DNA of 64,000 nucleotides from an uncultured Vibrio sp. (GCF_947488985.1 NZ_CANLBV010000002.1:35564-99563); one strand, 5' to 3'. Counted from the stretch's first letter, positions 36,691-47,341 are shown. The notes: generated by a model not told the origin, from the sequence alone. Translations and numbers: made by a program.

Positions 36691-38043
36691 TGGCATATGC
36701 TTTTCGCATCCCGCACCTGCTTTACCCCTAACACGAAGCGCAAAACAATACCCTGAAACCCCGCCGACAATGTTCCCCAAAGCTAAGCCAATAAACAGCC
36801 CCTCAATGCCATCGAGTTGGCTGCCGACCCATGCAAAGGGCAGGGTAAACACAAACAAGCGCATGAAGCTCCATTGAAAGGCTTTAAGCGGTTGATGCAT
36901 GGCATTCATGCCGCTGATCAACATCATCACGATCCCTTGAAAGCCATAGCTAAATGGCACCACCAATAAGTAGTGCCACAAAATATCTCGCACCGACTGT
37001 TCTTGAGAGAATAGGGCAGCCAAAGGGATGCTTAATGGCACCATCATTAGGAAGATTAACCCTTGAAACATCACGGAAAAGCGCATGCTCAAAAACAGCG
37101 CTTTGAAGCTTCGTTGTGGGTTGCTCGCACCAAAGTTTTGCGCCATGAATGGAGTCAATGCCGAGGTGAGCGACATCAACACAATCAGCAAAATGGATTC
37201 AATGCGTTGCGCTGCGCCATACGCGGCCACGGCTTCGGTGCCTTGCTTAGCCAGCATCATCATAATGATGGCTCCGGCTAATGGGTTGAGCGCGTTGGAT
37301 AGGGCGGCAGGCGTGCCAATGGTCAGTATTTGCTGCCAATCGCCAATGATGTTTTTAAGCTTAGGTAACGCGAGCAGTTTTTCGCGTTTAATCAACACAT
37401 ACAATGAGCCACACAGAGCGCCCAGCCAACTGAAGCCACTGGCAATCGCTGCGCCTTGTATTCCGAGTTCGGGGAAGGGGCCGTAACCAAAAATAAGCAG
37501 CGGATCGAGCACGCCGTTGATAAGCCCTGCCAACATCATAATCTTCGCTGGGGTCTTGGTATCGCCACTGGCACGAATGGCACTATTGCCCGCCATCGGG
37601 ATCACTAATAACGGAATGGTAAGATACCAGATCACCATGTATTGAGAGATCAGCGGCAGCAGTTCGGGCTCTGCGCCCAGCAAGGTAAATAAAGGATCTA
37701 GAGTGACCAGGCCCACAGCAGAAGCGCAACATACCAGAAGCAGTGCCAGCAGCAATCCGTGGGCGGTAAATCGAGCGGCATTGTGCGCGTTGCCTTGGCC
37801 AAGCAAGCGACCAATACAAGTCGAAAGACCAATGCCGATGCCCATGGTGATGCAGTTGACTGCAAAGGTGATCGGAAAGGTGAAGCTCACCGCTGCCAGC
37901 GCGGGTGTACCCAGCAGCGAGATAAAGAAGGTATCGACCAGATTAAACATCAAGATCGCCACCATACCGAAGATGGTCGGTATGGTCATAGTACGCAATG
38001 TACTCTCTATAGGGGCGGTTAATAGCCCGTGCTTATCTTGCAT
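36688..38043 (-). CDS. MATE-family efflux transporter
   Basis: This 451-residue membrane protein has 12 hydrophobic helices in two six-helix halves with matching motifs (GMVAILMFNLVDTFFISLLGTPALAAVSF and TIGTPAALSNALNPLAGAIIMMML). It exports drugs or toxic cations using H+ or Na+. ATG at 38043 is preferred over an upstream TTG at 38049. The last dozen codons (AGAGCEKHMP) are read from repeat DNA (GGATGCGAAAAGCATATGCC), so the natural C-terminus has probably been replaced. Confidence 0.88.
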   Translation of the reverse strand: MQDKHGLLTAPIESTLRTMTIPTIFGMVAILMFNLVDTFFISLLGTPALAAVSFTFPITFAVNCITMGIGIGLSTCIGRLLGQGNAHNAARFTAHGLLLALLLVCCASAVGLVTLDPLFTLLGAEPELLPLISQYMVIWYLTIPLLVIPMAGNSAIRASGDTKTPAKIMMLAGLINGVLDPLLIFGYGPFPELGIQGAAIASGFSWLGALCGSLYVLIKREKLLALPKLKNIIGDWQQILTIGTPAALSNALNPLAGAIIMMMLAKQGTEAVAAYGAAQRIESILLIVLMSLTSALTPFMAQNFGASNPQRSFKALFLSMRFSVMFQGLIFLMMVPLSIPLAALFSQEQSVRDILWHYLLVVPFSYGFQGIVMMLISGMNAMHQPLKAFQWSFMRLFVFTLPFAWVGSQLDGIEGLFIGLALGNIVGGVSGYCFALRVRGKAGAGCEKHMP

Positions 38044-38107
38044 GTACAACGCCGATCGAAACGAAAAGAGTAGGATAAACAGATATGGTAGGGAAGAAAA
38101 GCTAAAG

Positions 38108-38146
38108 GCAGATGAGAGATTCGAGTAAGCGAGTATCGAAGAGCTA
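38108..38146. repeat. TACGAG-type degenerate repeat before groES
   Basis: GCAGATGAGAGATTCGAGTAAGCGAGTATCGAAGAGC is a copy of the GATACGAGTAA element seen at 5949, 11306, 15851, 44650 and 50514. Confidence 0.7.
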
Positions 38147-38203
38147 GACCCTGTAAATAATAATTCTGTGTATCTGCTCTACCAAGATCACAATTTTTTC
38201 ACC

Positions 38204-38237
38204 CCCCCCTTGGGATTCATCACATTGTCCCCAACAT
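38204..38237 (+). promoter_or_regulatory. Heat-shock (sigma-32) type promoter of groESL
   Basis: CCCCCTTGGGA at about 38205-38215 and CCCCAACAT at 38229-38237 are separated by 13 bases, close to the sigma-32 consensus (CCCTTGAA, then CCCCAT-T). It lies about 70 bases before groES. Confidence 0.75.
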
Positions 38238-38305
38238 ATTGTTTGACCCACGCTAATCGTGGCAACTATCAAAATTTAAATGGAAATTATCAGGAGATAC
38301 GACCG

Positions 38306-38596
38306 ATGAATATCCGTCCTCTACACGACCGAGTTATCGTTGAGCGCCAAGAAGTTGAATCTAAATCTGCTGGTGGCATCGTTCTAACTGGTTCAGCCGC
38401 TGAAAAATCAACTCGCGGTACAATTGTCGCTGTTGGCAAAGGCCGCATTCTAGAAAATGGTTCAGTGCAACCATTGGACGTTAAAGTTGGCGACACGGTT
38501 ATCTTTGCTGAAGGCTACGGCACGAAAACAGAAAAGATCGATGGCAAAGAAGTTCTGATCATGTCTGAAAATGACATCATGGCGATCGTTGAGTAA
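38306..38596 (+). CDS. groES: Co-chaperonin GroES
   Basis: This 96-residue protein caps the GroEL ring. [27 protein letters not shown], then the mobile loop region, [11 protein letters not shown] and [14 protein letters not shown] at the end are standard. The ATG at 38306 follows CAGGAG; the longer frame from 38168 is an artefact. groEL lies 208 bases downstream, much further than usual, because two palindromic repeat elements separate them. Confidence 0.96.
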   Translation: MNIRPLHDRVIVERQEVESKSAGGIVLTGSAAEKSTRGTIVAVGKGRILENGSVQPLDVKVGDTVIFAEGYGTKTEKIDGKEVLIMSENDIMAIVE

Positions 38597-38654
38597 TCTA
38601 TTTTTCATTTAACTCTCAGTAAAAGTTATCAAGCCAGTATTAGATGATTCATAT

Positions 38655-38755
38655 CGTCATTCCAGAAATGAGGAACGAGTTATCTGGAATCTAAACCGAG
38701 TGCGATTTGAGTAGATTCTGAATCACGTTCGTCCCTTACTGTTCAGAATAACGCT
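38655..38755. repeat. Two palindromic elements between groES and groEL
   Basis: An ATTCCAGA...TCTGGAAT element (38655-38692) is followed by an inverted ATTCTGAA-type element (38711-38755). This is the same pair and the same orientation as at 36529-36640. Each can form a hairpin of about 8-12 bp in mRNA. Confidence 0.9.
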
Positions 38756-38765
38756 ATAACGCTGA

Positions 38766-40451
<1,686 letters not shown>

Positions 40452-40482
40452 TCATCCCCCTGACTTAATCCTATAAAGTCTG

Positions 40483-40520
40483 AAAAGCCCCGTAAACGTT
40501 GTGTTTACGGGGCTTTTTTC
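40483..40520 (+). terminator. Intrinsic terminator of groESL
   Basis: A perfect 15-bp stem AAAAGCCCCGTAAAC / GTTTACGGGGCTTTT with a 5-base loop is followed by a T-run. Confidence 0.95.
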
Positions 40521-40551
40521 GTTTTTACGCGACTTTTTCGTTCTTACGTGA

Positions 40552-40723
40552 TTAATACCAATCTAAATAAGTATCTGGACATTCTTGCTAGTTAAAATCG
40601 CTGATAGCATCGTTATAGATTTTGTAGGTAGGCCAACTAGCTAGCTAGCTGCAATCTATGCCTTGCTCTAAGCGATTTTTCCTGCGCAATTATCTGATCA
40701 CCTACTTATCCAGATTGGTATAA
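40552..40723. mobile_element. MITE-like 172-bp element
   Basis: Terminal inverted repeats of about 20 bp: TTAATACCAATCTAAATAAG at the left and, read on the other strand, TTATACCAATCTGGATAAG at the right. A second inverted pair lies inside (AAAATCGCT at 40594-40602, AGCGATTTT at 40671-40679), so the whole element is an imperfect palindrome without coding capacity. Confidence 0.78.
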
Positions 40724-40744
40724 GGCGTGTTGATACTATTGTCG

Positions 40745-40800
40745 CTTAGTTGCTTAGTTGCTTAGTTGCTTAGTTGCTTGGTCGCTTACTTGCTTAGTTG
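40745..40800. repeat. 8-bp tandem array (CTTAGTTG)7
   Basis: Five perfect CTTAGTTG units and two diverged ones (CTTGGTCG, CTTACTTG). With the MITE it fills most of the 477-base gap 40452-40928 between groEL and the AbgT-family gene. Confidence 0.93.
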
Positions 40801-40928
40801 GTTACTTAGCCGCTTGGCATCAAGTGGAGTACTTAGATCACCCAACGGGTGGTGAGTCGTCACTGATGACAAATCCAACCAAGCCCATAATCAACGTTAA
40901 GTGTACAGACCCATAGCCAACGTTAAGT

Positions 40929-42524
40929 TTACAGCCCCATTGGCCACTGCAATACGTACACCCAAACAAGTAATAGAGTCGTCCACACCAATAAAAAGGC
41001 GAGGCTAAAAGGCACCATTAATGACATCAAGGTACCGAGTTTTGCCTCTTTATCATAATCTTGCGCCGCCGCTAAAATTAACCCGAGATAGCCAAAGAGC
41101 GGGCTAATAATGTTGGTGACCGAGTCGCCGATCCGAAACGCCGCTTGTGTCACTTCGAGTGGGATGCCCACATAGAACAATGAGGGGATCAAAACGGGTG
41201 CCATCATGCTCCATTGAACAATCGGCGAGCCCATAAAAATATTCAAAAAGGCACACAGAATCACGACCAGTAAAAGAATGATGGCTGGGTGCAGTTGTGC
41301 TTCTGCGACGAGGCTACTCATCGACATAGCTAACACACCAGACAACTGGCTGAGTTTGAATAGGTAGATCATCTGCGATGCAACAAAGATGATCAGCAAA
41401 AACAACCCGAGTTGGCTTAGGCTTTTCTGACAAGCATTCAGCAGGTCTCGTTCACACTTGAAACTGCCAGACAGATAACCATAAGTTAATCCACTTAAAC
41501 CAAAGGTGACGGCAATAATGATCGGCAGACCACGCATCACTTCGCTGCGCCCTAAAGATTGCCCCTCGTGTGGTGCTAACCAGCCGTTGGGTAGGGCGGT
41601 TGAAAGTACAATAAAAGCGGCGACTAAGGCAAAGACGGACGCTGCAGCCCACATTGCTTTATCGTGATTAATGGCTTTGTCGTGATTAGCTGTTGTGTCG
41701 TGATTAGCTGTTGTGTCGTGATTAATTGCTTGGTCGTGATGAGTTATTGTGTCGTGATTCGCCGCTTGGTCGTTAGCAATCGCATCGCAGTTCGTGAGCT
41801 TTTGCTCAGGCGCTGCGCAATGACGGGCTAATCGACTTTGGCGTTTTTCAACGATATTAATTGAAACAAACGAGCCGACTAACACAAGAGCGAATACGCT
41901 GGCGCTCATAAAGAAGTAGTTCGCCAGAGGGCTGACAACAATATTTGGGTCAATCAGTTGAGCGGCTGAGGTGGTGATACCGGCAATAACGACGTCATAA
42001 GTGGTTAAGAATAGTGTTGCGTGTGTGCCACCTGCGACACCAGCAAATGCCGTGGCAAGGCCTGCTAATGGTGGGCGATTGGCTGCTTGATACGCGCGAC
42101 ACGCCAACGGGATAAGTACAATGTAGCCCACAGAGCCGACGACATTCGATAATATCCCCAGCATCATGATGCTCATGGTCAGCTGCCACTTTCCGGTTTT
42201 GCTAACTAACCGTTGAACGGAGTAACTGATGAGGCCGGAAGAGTCCGCTAAACCAATACCAATGGTGGCAATAATGACGATGCCTAAGGGGGGGAAGCTG
42301 ATGAACTCTTTGACGCTGCCACCGAGCCAAGTTCTTATCGCCTCTAAAGACAACAGGTTGTTGACGTGCTCAATGTTTCCACCCGGCAGTGTATAAGAGA
42401 CTTGGGCGTTGGAGACGAAGAATGAGATGACTATGATTATCAGCGACAACCATAGAAACAAAAAGACGGGATGGGGAAGTTTATTTCCCCATCGCTCTAA
42501 TTTATCAAAAAAGGTATTTGGCAT
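40929..42524 (-). CDS. AbgT-family transporter
   Basis: This 531-residue inner-membrane protein has about 11-13 hydrophobic helices. The N-terminus (FFDKLERWGNKLPHPVFLFLWLSLIIIVISFF), PPLGIVIIATIGIGLADSSGL and SPIVQWSMMAPVLIPSLFYVGI match the AbgT/MtrF family, known for p-aminobenzoyl-glutamate uptake or sulfonamide efflux. Residues about 250-290, in a cytoplasmic loop, are six tandem six-residue units (NHDTTA / NHDKAI type). The ATG lies 4 bases after the TonB receptor stop, so the two are translated together, which suggests uptake rather than efflux of one substrate. Confidence 0.83.
   Translation of the reverse strand: MPNTFFDKLERWGNKLPHPVFLFLWLSLIIIVISFFVSNAQVSYTLPGGNIEHVNNLLSLEAIRTWLGGSVKEFISFPPLGIVIIATIGIGLADSSGLISYSVQRLVSKTGKWQLTMSIMMLGILSNVVGSVGYIVLIPLACRAYQAANRPPLAGLATAFAGVAGGTHATLFLTTYDVVIAGITTSAAQLIDPNIVVSPLANYFFMSASVFALVLVGSFVSINIVEKRQSRLARHCAAPEQKLTNCDAIANDQAANHDTITHHDQAINHDTTANHDTTANHDKAINHDKAMWAAASVFALVAAFIVLSTALPNGWLAPHEGQSLGRSEVMRGLPIIIAVTFGLSGLTYGYLSGSFKCERDLLNACQKSLSQLGLFLLIIFVASQMIYLFKLSQLSGVLAMSMSSLVAEAQLHPAIILLLVVILCAFLNIFMGSPIVQWSMMAPVLIPSLFYVGIPLEVTQAAFRIGDSVTNIISPLFGYLGLILAAAQDYDKEAKLGTLMSLMVPFSLAFLLVWTTLLLVWVYVLQWPMGL
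41662..41769 (-). repeat. In-frame 18-bp tandem array (6 copies) in the AbgT-family gene
   Basis: Units on the plus strand are of the type TCGTGATTAGCTGTTGTG; copies two and three are identical. It encodes a His/Asp/Asn-rich loop (NHDTTA units), which could bind metal but may have no function. Confidence 0.93.
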
Positions 42525-42528
42525 TAGG

Positions 42529-44445
42529 TTAGAAAGCGTAGTTTAAGCCAGCGTAATACGTTCTACCCTGAATGACCTCGGTGTAGGTTTCTGGGCTTGA
42601 TACATCTTCATCCATCAAGTTATTGATGCCGAGCTTCAGATCCAGTGCCTCTATTATGGTATGACGCATGCCAATATCAAATGTTGTGTACGGATCGGAG
42701 ACATCATTGTTGCCGAGTTCACCACGCACTTCACTGCGGTAATGGGCTCTTGCAAACAGGTCGGTATCGTACGTTACGTACCAGTTGGCTTTCACGGATG
42801 CTTCATGTTCAGAGGTTCCAACAAGTCGCTCACCGCTTGTGTCGTCGGTTGCGTCGAGGTAAGTGTACGAAACATCAAATCCAACATGTTCGAATTGGTG
42901 CTCTGCGTACAGTTCTAATCCTTTGAGTGTCGCTTTATCAACGTTCACAAACGTATAGTAGCCGCCGTTACCATTGGCTCTTTCCACTTGCTGAATAATA
43001 TCGTCAACACGGTTATAGAATACGGTCGCATTGGCAGACGTTGCTTTATTAGCATAGTAAGCGCCAATCTCACTGAAGGTGCCCGTTTCTGCTTTGAGAT
43101 CTTGGTTACCATAGACGTTACAAGCGGCGGGTCTATCTGGACAAGCAGGACCGCTGGCTGGTGCAGTGTAAGACGGCGAGATCTGTGCCATGGTTGGTGC
43201 TTTAAATGCGGTTCCGGCGCCGGCTTTTAAGTTCCAGTTGTTGGTTAAACCTTGGGTGATGTATCCACGGTATGTGAATTCGCTGTCAAATAGGGAGTCG
43301 TGATCAAAACGGCCACCGAGTGTCAGCATGGTGGAATCGGCAACGGCTAAGTTGGTTTCAACATAAGCAGCAGCGCTGGTTCGGTCGGTAGAACCGCCTG
43401 TGATCCCAACGTTTGAGATTTCGGCATTGCGGCCTTCTGCGCCTGCTGTCACGGTGTGATCACCAATAAAGAACACAGCTTGTACATCACCGCCATAGTT
43501 TTGTTCGGTAATGTCTGAACTCGGGATGTCGTATTTAACATCAAAGTCACTGTAGTAGAGATGAGCATCCACACTCACAAGATACGATTGGTAATCATAC
43601 CCTAAGGTGTAACTCTGAAGCTGACGTTCTTGTTCATACGAACGACCGCGATACATTGCGGTACCCGATTGGTCTTCATTTGATAGTTGCACTTCTAAGT
43701 CAATCGAGTGTTGGTCGTTCAGCGCATAATCAAAAGAGTTCACTAAATTGTAATTTTTTTGCGCACGACGTTTTGTGAAGTTCGGCTGATCGGAATAAAA
43801 AGATTCCTCGGTGTCTAAATAGTTACCATAAACGGTATAGCTCAATGCATCGGTAATCGGGGTTGAGAAATACAGGCCATAAATTTGCCCGTTACCGCCT
43901 TTGTCCGCTTGGTTGTATTGCCCTTCAACGCTGATCGCACCTTCTGCGGTACCACTGTGCTGGCGAGTGATGACATTGACTACGCCACCCATGGTATCAG
44001 CACCATATAGCGTGGACATCGGGCCGCGAATCACTTCGATATTATCGACAGCGACACTTGGCGTTAAGCTCAATGCGTTGTCACTACCACGCCAAAGTGC
44101 TTCTCTGGTATAAGAGCGGCGGCTGTTCAATAATACTTGCGTGTAGTCACTACTTAAACCACGAATTCGGACACCACGAGAGCCATTTGCTTGCGTAGAT
44201 ACGTTCACGCCTGGTGCGTCAACGATTAAGTCACCCACGTCTCCGGTCATCTGATATTTACTCTGTTCTTGAGCATCGATCACCGTCAGAGTTGCAGGGG
44301 CTTCGAGTAGGCTGGTGCTCTGGCCTGCGTTTGCGGTGACAACCACGGTTTCATCAATGGTCGATTCTGCCATAGCAAAAGAAGCAGGCATAAAGGTCAG
44401 GCTGAATAGGCACGGTACCGCATGGCTTGATTTGATTTTTAACAT
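42529..44445 (-). CDS. TonB-dependent outer-membrane receptor
   Basis: This is a 638-residue receptor from the ATG at 44445, which puts a standard signal peptide (ending FMPASFAMA) in front. A longer frame from 44538 would bury it. TonB box ETVVVTA, plug-domain motifs GVRIRGLSSDYTQVLLNSRR and RGPMSTLYGADTMGGVVNVIT, many barrel strands, and a C-terminal aromatic (YYAGLNYAF) are present. The BtuB/CirA-like branch takes up siderophores, heme or cobalamin; the ligand is not clear. It is coupled to the AbgT-family gene. AT-rich sequence with TCATTGAAATGAA at about 44542-44554 could hold a Fur site. Confidence 0.9.
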   Translation of the reverse strand: MLKIKSSHAVPCLFSLTFMPASFAMAESTIDETVVVTANAGQSTSLLEAPATLTVIDAQEQSKYQMTGDVGDLIVDAPGVNVSTQANGSRGVRIRGLSSDYTQVLLNSRRSYTREALWRGSDNALSLTPSVAVDNIEVIRGPMSTLYGADTMGGVVNVITRQHSGTAEGAISVEGQYNQADKGGNGQIYGLYFSTPITDALSYTVYGNYLDTEESFYSDQPNFTKRRAQKNYNLVNSFDYALNDQHSIDLEVQLSNEDQSGTAMYRGRSYEQERQLQSYTLGYDYQSYLVSVDAHLYYSDFDVKYDIPSSDITEQNYGGDVQAVFFIGDHTVTAGAEGRNAEISNVGITGGSTDRTSAAAYVETNLAVADSTMLTLGGRFDHDSLFDSEFTYRGYITQGLTNNWNLKAGAGTAFKAPTMAQISPSYTAPASGPACPDRPAACNVYGNQDLKAETGTFSEIGAYYANKATSANATVFYNRVDDIIQQVERANGNGGYYTFVNVDKATLKGLELYAEHQFEHVGFDVSYTYLDATDDTSGERLVGTSEHEASVKANWYVTYDTDLFARAHYRSEVRGELGNNDVSDPYTTFDIGMRHTIIEALDLKLGINNLMDEDVSSPETYTEVIQGRTYYAGLNYAF

Positions 44446-44825
44446 GTAGTGACTTAATGGTTTTAGGTTAGGGTACAGAATGTAATAAAAATAAATCTCA
44501 TTTACAATACTACTCATGATAAAGTTGATGTGAATCATATCTCATTGAAATGAATAATATATTTAGTGAATGGGTTGTTGCTAATGATATTTTTGGCTGA
44601 TTTTGTATGACGTCGGTTGCTGGGACTCTTGAACTAGGGTGTTTTTATAGAGCAGATACGGGATACGAGTAAGCGAGATACGATTGCTCTTTCCAATTAA
44701 GCATCTTATATTCAATGGGATGGTTATGGCATGGGTTTAGCATGGATAGCGGTTAATGATATATAATCAATTCTTGATGGAAAATAACGAAATCAAGTTA
44801 ACAATAAGTCAGTGGAGACTTCCCA
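44446..44825. other. Divergent promoter region of the TonB receptor and VC2662-type gene
   Basis: The 380-base region has AT-rich sequence upstream of the receptor, a palindromic TACGAG repeat (44650-44690, AGAGCA...TGCTCT ends) and a TATAAT at 44762-44767 about 60 bases before the VC2662-type ATG. Confidence 0.5.
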
Positions 44826-45386
44826 ATGAAAAAATTACTTTCAGTACTTGCTGTTTCAGCAGCCGTTATGGCACCTGCAGCATTTGCTTCTTCGCCTGTT
44901 ATGTTCTCAACGCTTAATGGCTACAATGCGCCGGATTCAGATTCGGTGGGCGGTTTACGCTTAGCGGTACTTCATGGGCAGGTTAACGACCTTACTGGTG
45001 TCGATCTTGCTTTTGTGGGCATGTCAGAAACGCAAACCACAACGGGTGTTAACCTTGGTATCTTTGGTGCATCGAAAGTGAACCAAGAGATGACAGGTGC
45101 TTCACTGGGTTTCTTTAACTGGAATACGGGCAAAACAACGGGTGTCAACTTCGGTGTTATGAACATCACCAATGATGTGAAAGGCGCGAACGTGAGCTTC
45201 ATTAACTACTCTGAAGGCAACACCTTGGTTGATTTTGGTGCGGCAAACCTGTCAGAAGTATCAACCGTTCAGCTGGGTATCTTCAATAAAACCAGCAAGA
45301 TCGAAGGCGTACAGCTTGGTTTGCTCAACTGTGCTGACAACGGCTTCTTACCGTGCTTCCCATTTATCAACTTTGCGACCAAGTAA
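44826..45386 (+). CDS. Exported VC2662-family repeat protein
   Basis: This 186-residue protein has a signal peptide cleaved after AFA (MKKLLSVLAVSAAVMAPAAFA). The mature part is built of about eight 18-22-residue units with the pattern TGVxLGxFN (TGVDLAFVG, TGVNLGIFG, TGASLGFFN, TGVNFGVMN, KGANVSFIN and so on), compatible with a small beta-solenoid or a barrel-like sheet. It matches what I know as the VC2662 family of Vibrio, of unknown function. GTGGAGA precedes the ATG; a terminator follows. Confidence 0.75.
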   Translation: MKKLLSVLAVSAAVMAPAAFASSPVMFSTLNGYNAPDSDSVGGLRLAVLHGQVNDLTGVDLAFVGMSETQTTTGVNLGIFGASKVNQEMTGASLGFFNWNTGKTTGVNFGVMNITNDVKGANVSFINYSEGNTLVDFGAANLSEVSTVQLGIFNKTSKIEGVQLGLLNCADNGFLPCFPFINFATK

Positions 45387-45533
45387 GTCTCTTCGATCGG
45401 GTTACGCGATGGGTGAGCTAAATTTTTTATTCCCTTCTGCACCTGGTAACCGTTCAATATTGATAGCGATTGATAAGTATCGTTATTGATAAATAAAGCT
45501 GTGGGCAAATTAAGCCGTAGATAACCTTAGACC

Positions 45534-45600
45534 GCTCTCGGTAAACACAGCCGTTGGTAAACTTAGACTACTCTCGGTAAACAGTGCTCTTGGTAAATAC
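45534..45600. repeat. Degenerate tandem array CTCTCGGTAAACAC type
   Basis: Four imperfect units of 16-20 bp (CTCTCGGTAAACACAG, CCGTTGGTAAACTTAG, CTCTCGGTAAACAGTG, CTCTTGGTAAATAC) lie directly before the terminator at 45608. Together they account for much of the 313-base gap 45387-45699. Confidence 0.7.
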
Positions 45601-45607
45601 AGGAATT

Positions 45608-45642
45608 AACGCCTAAACCTTCGTTTTAGGCGTTACTTTTTT
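45608..45642. terminator. Intrinsic terminator between the VC2662-type gene and epmB
   Basis: The stem AACGCCTAAA / TTTAGGCGTT (10 bp, 7-base loop) is followed by ACTTTTTT on the plus strand. The genes on both sides converge here. Confidence 0.85.
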
Positions 45643-45699
45643 CTATCGTCACTCTTCCTTTGTGCTGATCAAGCCAACTCGTTTACGAATTTGAATCGT

Positions 45700-46722
45700 C
45701 TATTCAATGTGCAGGTCGAGCAGCGTTTTACTGCTGCGTCCGCCAATTTCACGGGTTAACTTAGGCACAAGGTAACCCGATACCTCACAGACCAACCCTT
45801 GGAAATGACGCTTCGCCTCTTGATCCGAAATAGAGAAGTGCGCCGCTCCCTGAACCTTATCAAGTACATGCATGTAGTAAGGTAATACGCCTGCATCGAA
45901 CAGCTTTTCACTCAAGGCTTTCAACGCAGGGATACTGTTGTTAACCCCTTTAAGCATCACGCCTTGGTTGAGCAGTGTCACACCACTTTGCTTCAGCTTT
46001 TGGAAGGCCTGCTTAAGTTCCAAGTTAATCTCATTGGCATGATTAATATGGCTGACCATCACCACATTGAGGCGGCTGGTGGTGAATAATTGGCACAACT
46101 CATCGGTAATTCGAGCAGGGATCACCACAGGTAAACGGCTGTGAATACGCACCGTTTTAATATGGGGAATGCTTGTAATGGCTTGGATTAACCATTCGAG
46201 TTCGCTGTCTTTTGCCATTAAAGGGTCGCCACCCGACAAGATCATCTCGTTGATCTCTGGGTGCTCGGCGACGTAGTCGAGGCTGGTTTGCCATGTCGAC
46301 TTAGAGCCCTTATTGTCTTGATAAGGGAAGTGACGACGAAAACAGTAGCGGCAGTTCACCGCGCAGCCACCTTTTACGATCATCAGTGCGCGGTTTTTGT
46401 ATTTGTGCAGTAACCCGGGAATCGCGTTATCTTGCTCTTCCAATGGGTCGGCAGAATAGCCCGGATGCACCTCAAGCTCTTCGCTTAACGGTAAAACCTG
46501 ACGCAGTAATGGGTCGTTCGGGTTGCCTTTTTCCATTCGCTCGACAAAGCTTAATGGTACCCGAAGTGGGAACTGTTCACGCGCCGTAAAACCTTTTTGC
46601 CACGGTGCTGGGTCTATTTCCAATGCTTCAAGGAGTTTTGTCGGGTTAGAGATCGCATTCGATAGCTGTTTGAGCCAGTTTTGCTCAACAGATTCGACTT
46701 TTCGGGTTATGATATGCGGCAT
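45700..46722 (-). CDS. epmB: EF-P lysine 2,3-aminomutase (EpmB, YjeK)
   Basis: This is a 340-residue radical SAM enzyme that converts lysine to (R)-beta-lysine for EF-P modification. The cluster motif CAVNCRYCFRRHF (CxxxCxxC), the PLP region and EMILSGGDPLMAKD (GGDP motif) are clear. The ATG at 46722 is used; a TTG at 46731 is upstream. It is divergent from efp with only 33 bases between the two ATGs. Confidence 0.95.
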   Translation of the reverse strand: MPHIITRKVESVEQNWLKQLSNAISNPTKLLEALEIDPAPWQKGFTAREQFPLRVPLSFVERMEKGNPNDPLLRQVLPLSEELEVHPGYSADPLEEQDNAIPGLLHKYKNRALMIVKGGCAVNCRYCFRRHFPYQDNKGSKSTWQTSLDYVAEHPEINEMILSGGDPLMAKDSELEWLIQAITSIPHIKTVRIHSRLPVVIPARITDELCQLFTTSRLNVVMVSHINHANEINLELKQAFQKLKQSGVTLLNQGVMLKGVNNSIPALKALSEKLFDAGVLPYYMHVLDKVQGAAHFSISDQEAKRHFQGLVCEVSGYLVPKLTREIGGRSSKTLLDLHIE

Positions 46723-46755
46723 TGAAATCAACTCAAAGATGTGTAAGAGGAAATC

Positions 46756-47322
46756 ATGGCGTCAGTAAGCACCAATGAATTCAAAGGCGGTTTAAAATTC
46801 ATGATGGATAACGAGCCTTGCTCAATTATCGACAATGAATACGTTAAGCCAGGCAAAGGCCAAGCGTTTAACCGTGTTAAACTTCGTAAACTGCTGTCAG
46901 GCAAAGTGTTAGAGAAAACATTCAAGTCAGGCGATACAGTAGAACTAGCGGACGTTCTTGACGTTGAACTAGGCTACCTATACTCAGATGGCGAATTTTT
47001 CCACTTCATGAACAACGAAACGTTTGAGCAGATCGCAGCGGATGCAAAAGCTGTTGGCGATACCGCTAAATGGTTAGTTGAAAATGACGTTTGTACTCTA
47101 ACGTTGTGGAATGATAACCCTATCACCGTGACTCCGCCAAACTTTGTTGAGATCGCAGTGACTGAGACGGATCCAGGCCTAAAAGGCGACACTCAAGGCA
47201 CGGGTGGTAAACCTGCAACTCTAGCGACAGGCGCGGTTGTTCGCGTACCTCTATTCATCGCTATCGGTGAAGTAGTAAGAGTTGATACCCGTACTGGCGA
47301 ATACGTTGGTCGTGTAAAATAA
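46756..47322 (+). CDS. efp: Translation elongation factor P
   Basis: This 188-residue protein relieves ribosome stalling at polyproline stretches. The modified residue is Lys34 in [11 protein letters not shown]. The OB domains follow, ending with [21 protein letters not shown] precedes the ATG. With epmB next door and epmA at 54493 this window holds all dedicated beta-lysylation genes. Highly biased codons. Confidence 0.97.
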   Translation: MASVSTNEFKGGLKFMMDNEPCSIIDNEYVKPGKGQAFNRVKLRKLLSGKVLEKTFKSGDTVELADVLDVELGYLYSDGEFFHFMNNETFEQIAADAKAVGDTAKWLVENDVCTLTLWNDNPITVTPPNFVEIAVTETDPGLKGDTQGTGGKPATLATGAVVRVPLFIAIGEVVRVDTRTGEYVGRVK

Positions 47323-47341
47323 TCGCTTTGTGCTAGCGTTT

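Noticed and set aside
45229..45489. 86-codon plus frame overlapping the VC2662-type gene
   Set aside because: Alternative frame of a conserved secreted protein; it merely reads through the 3' end.
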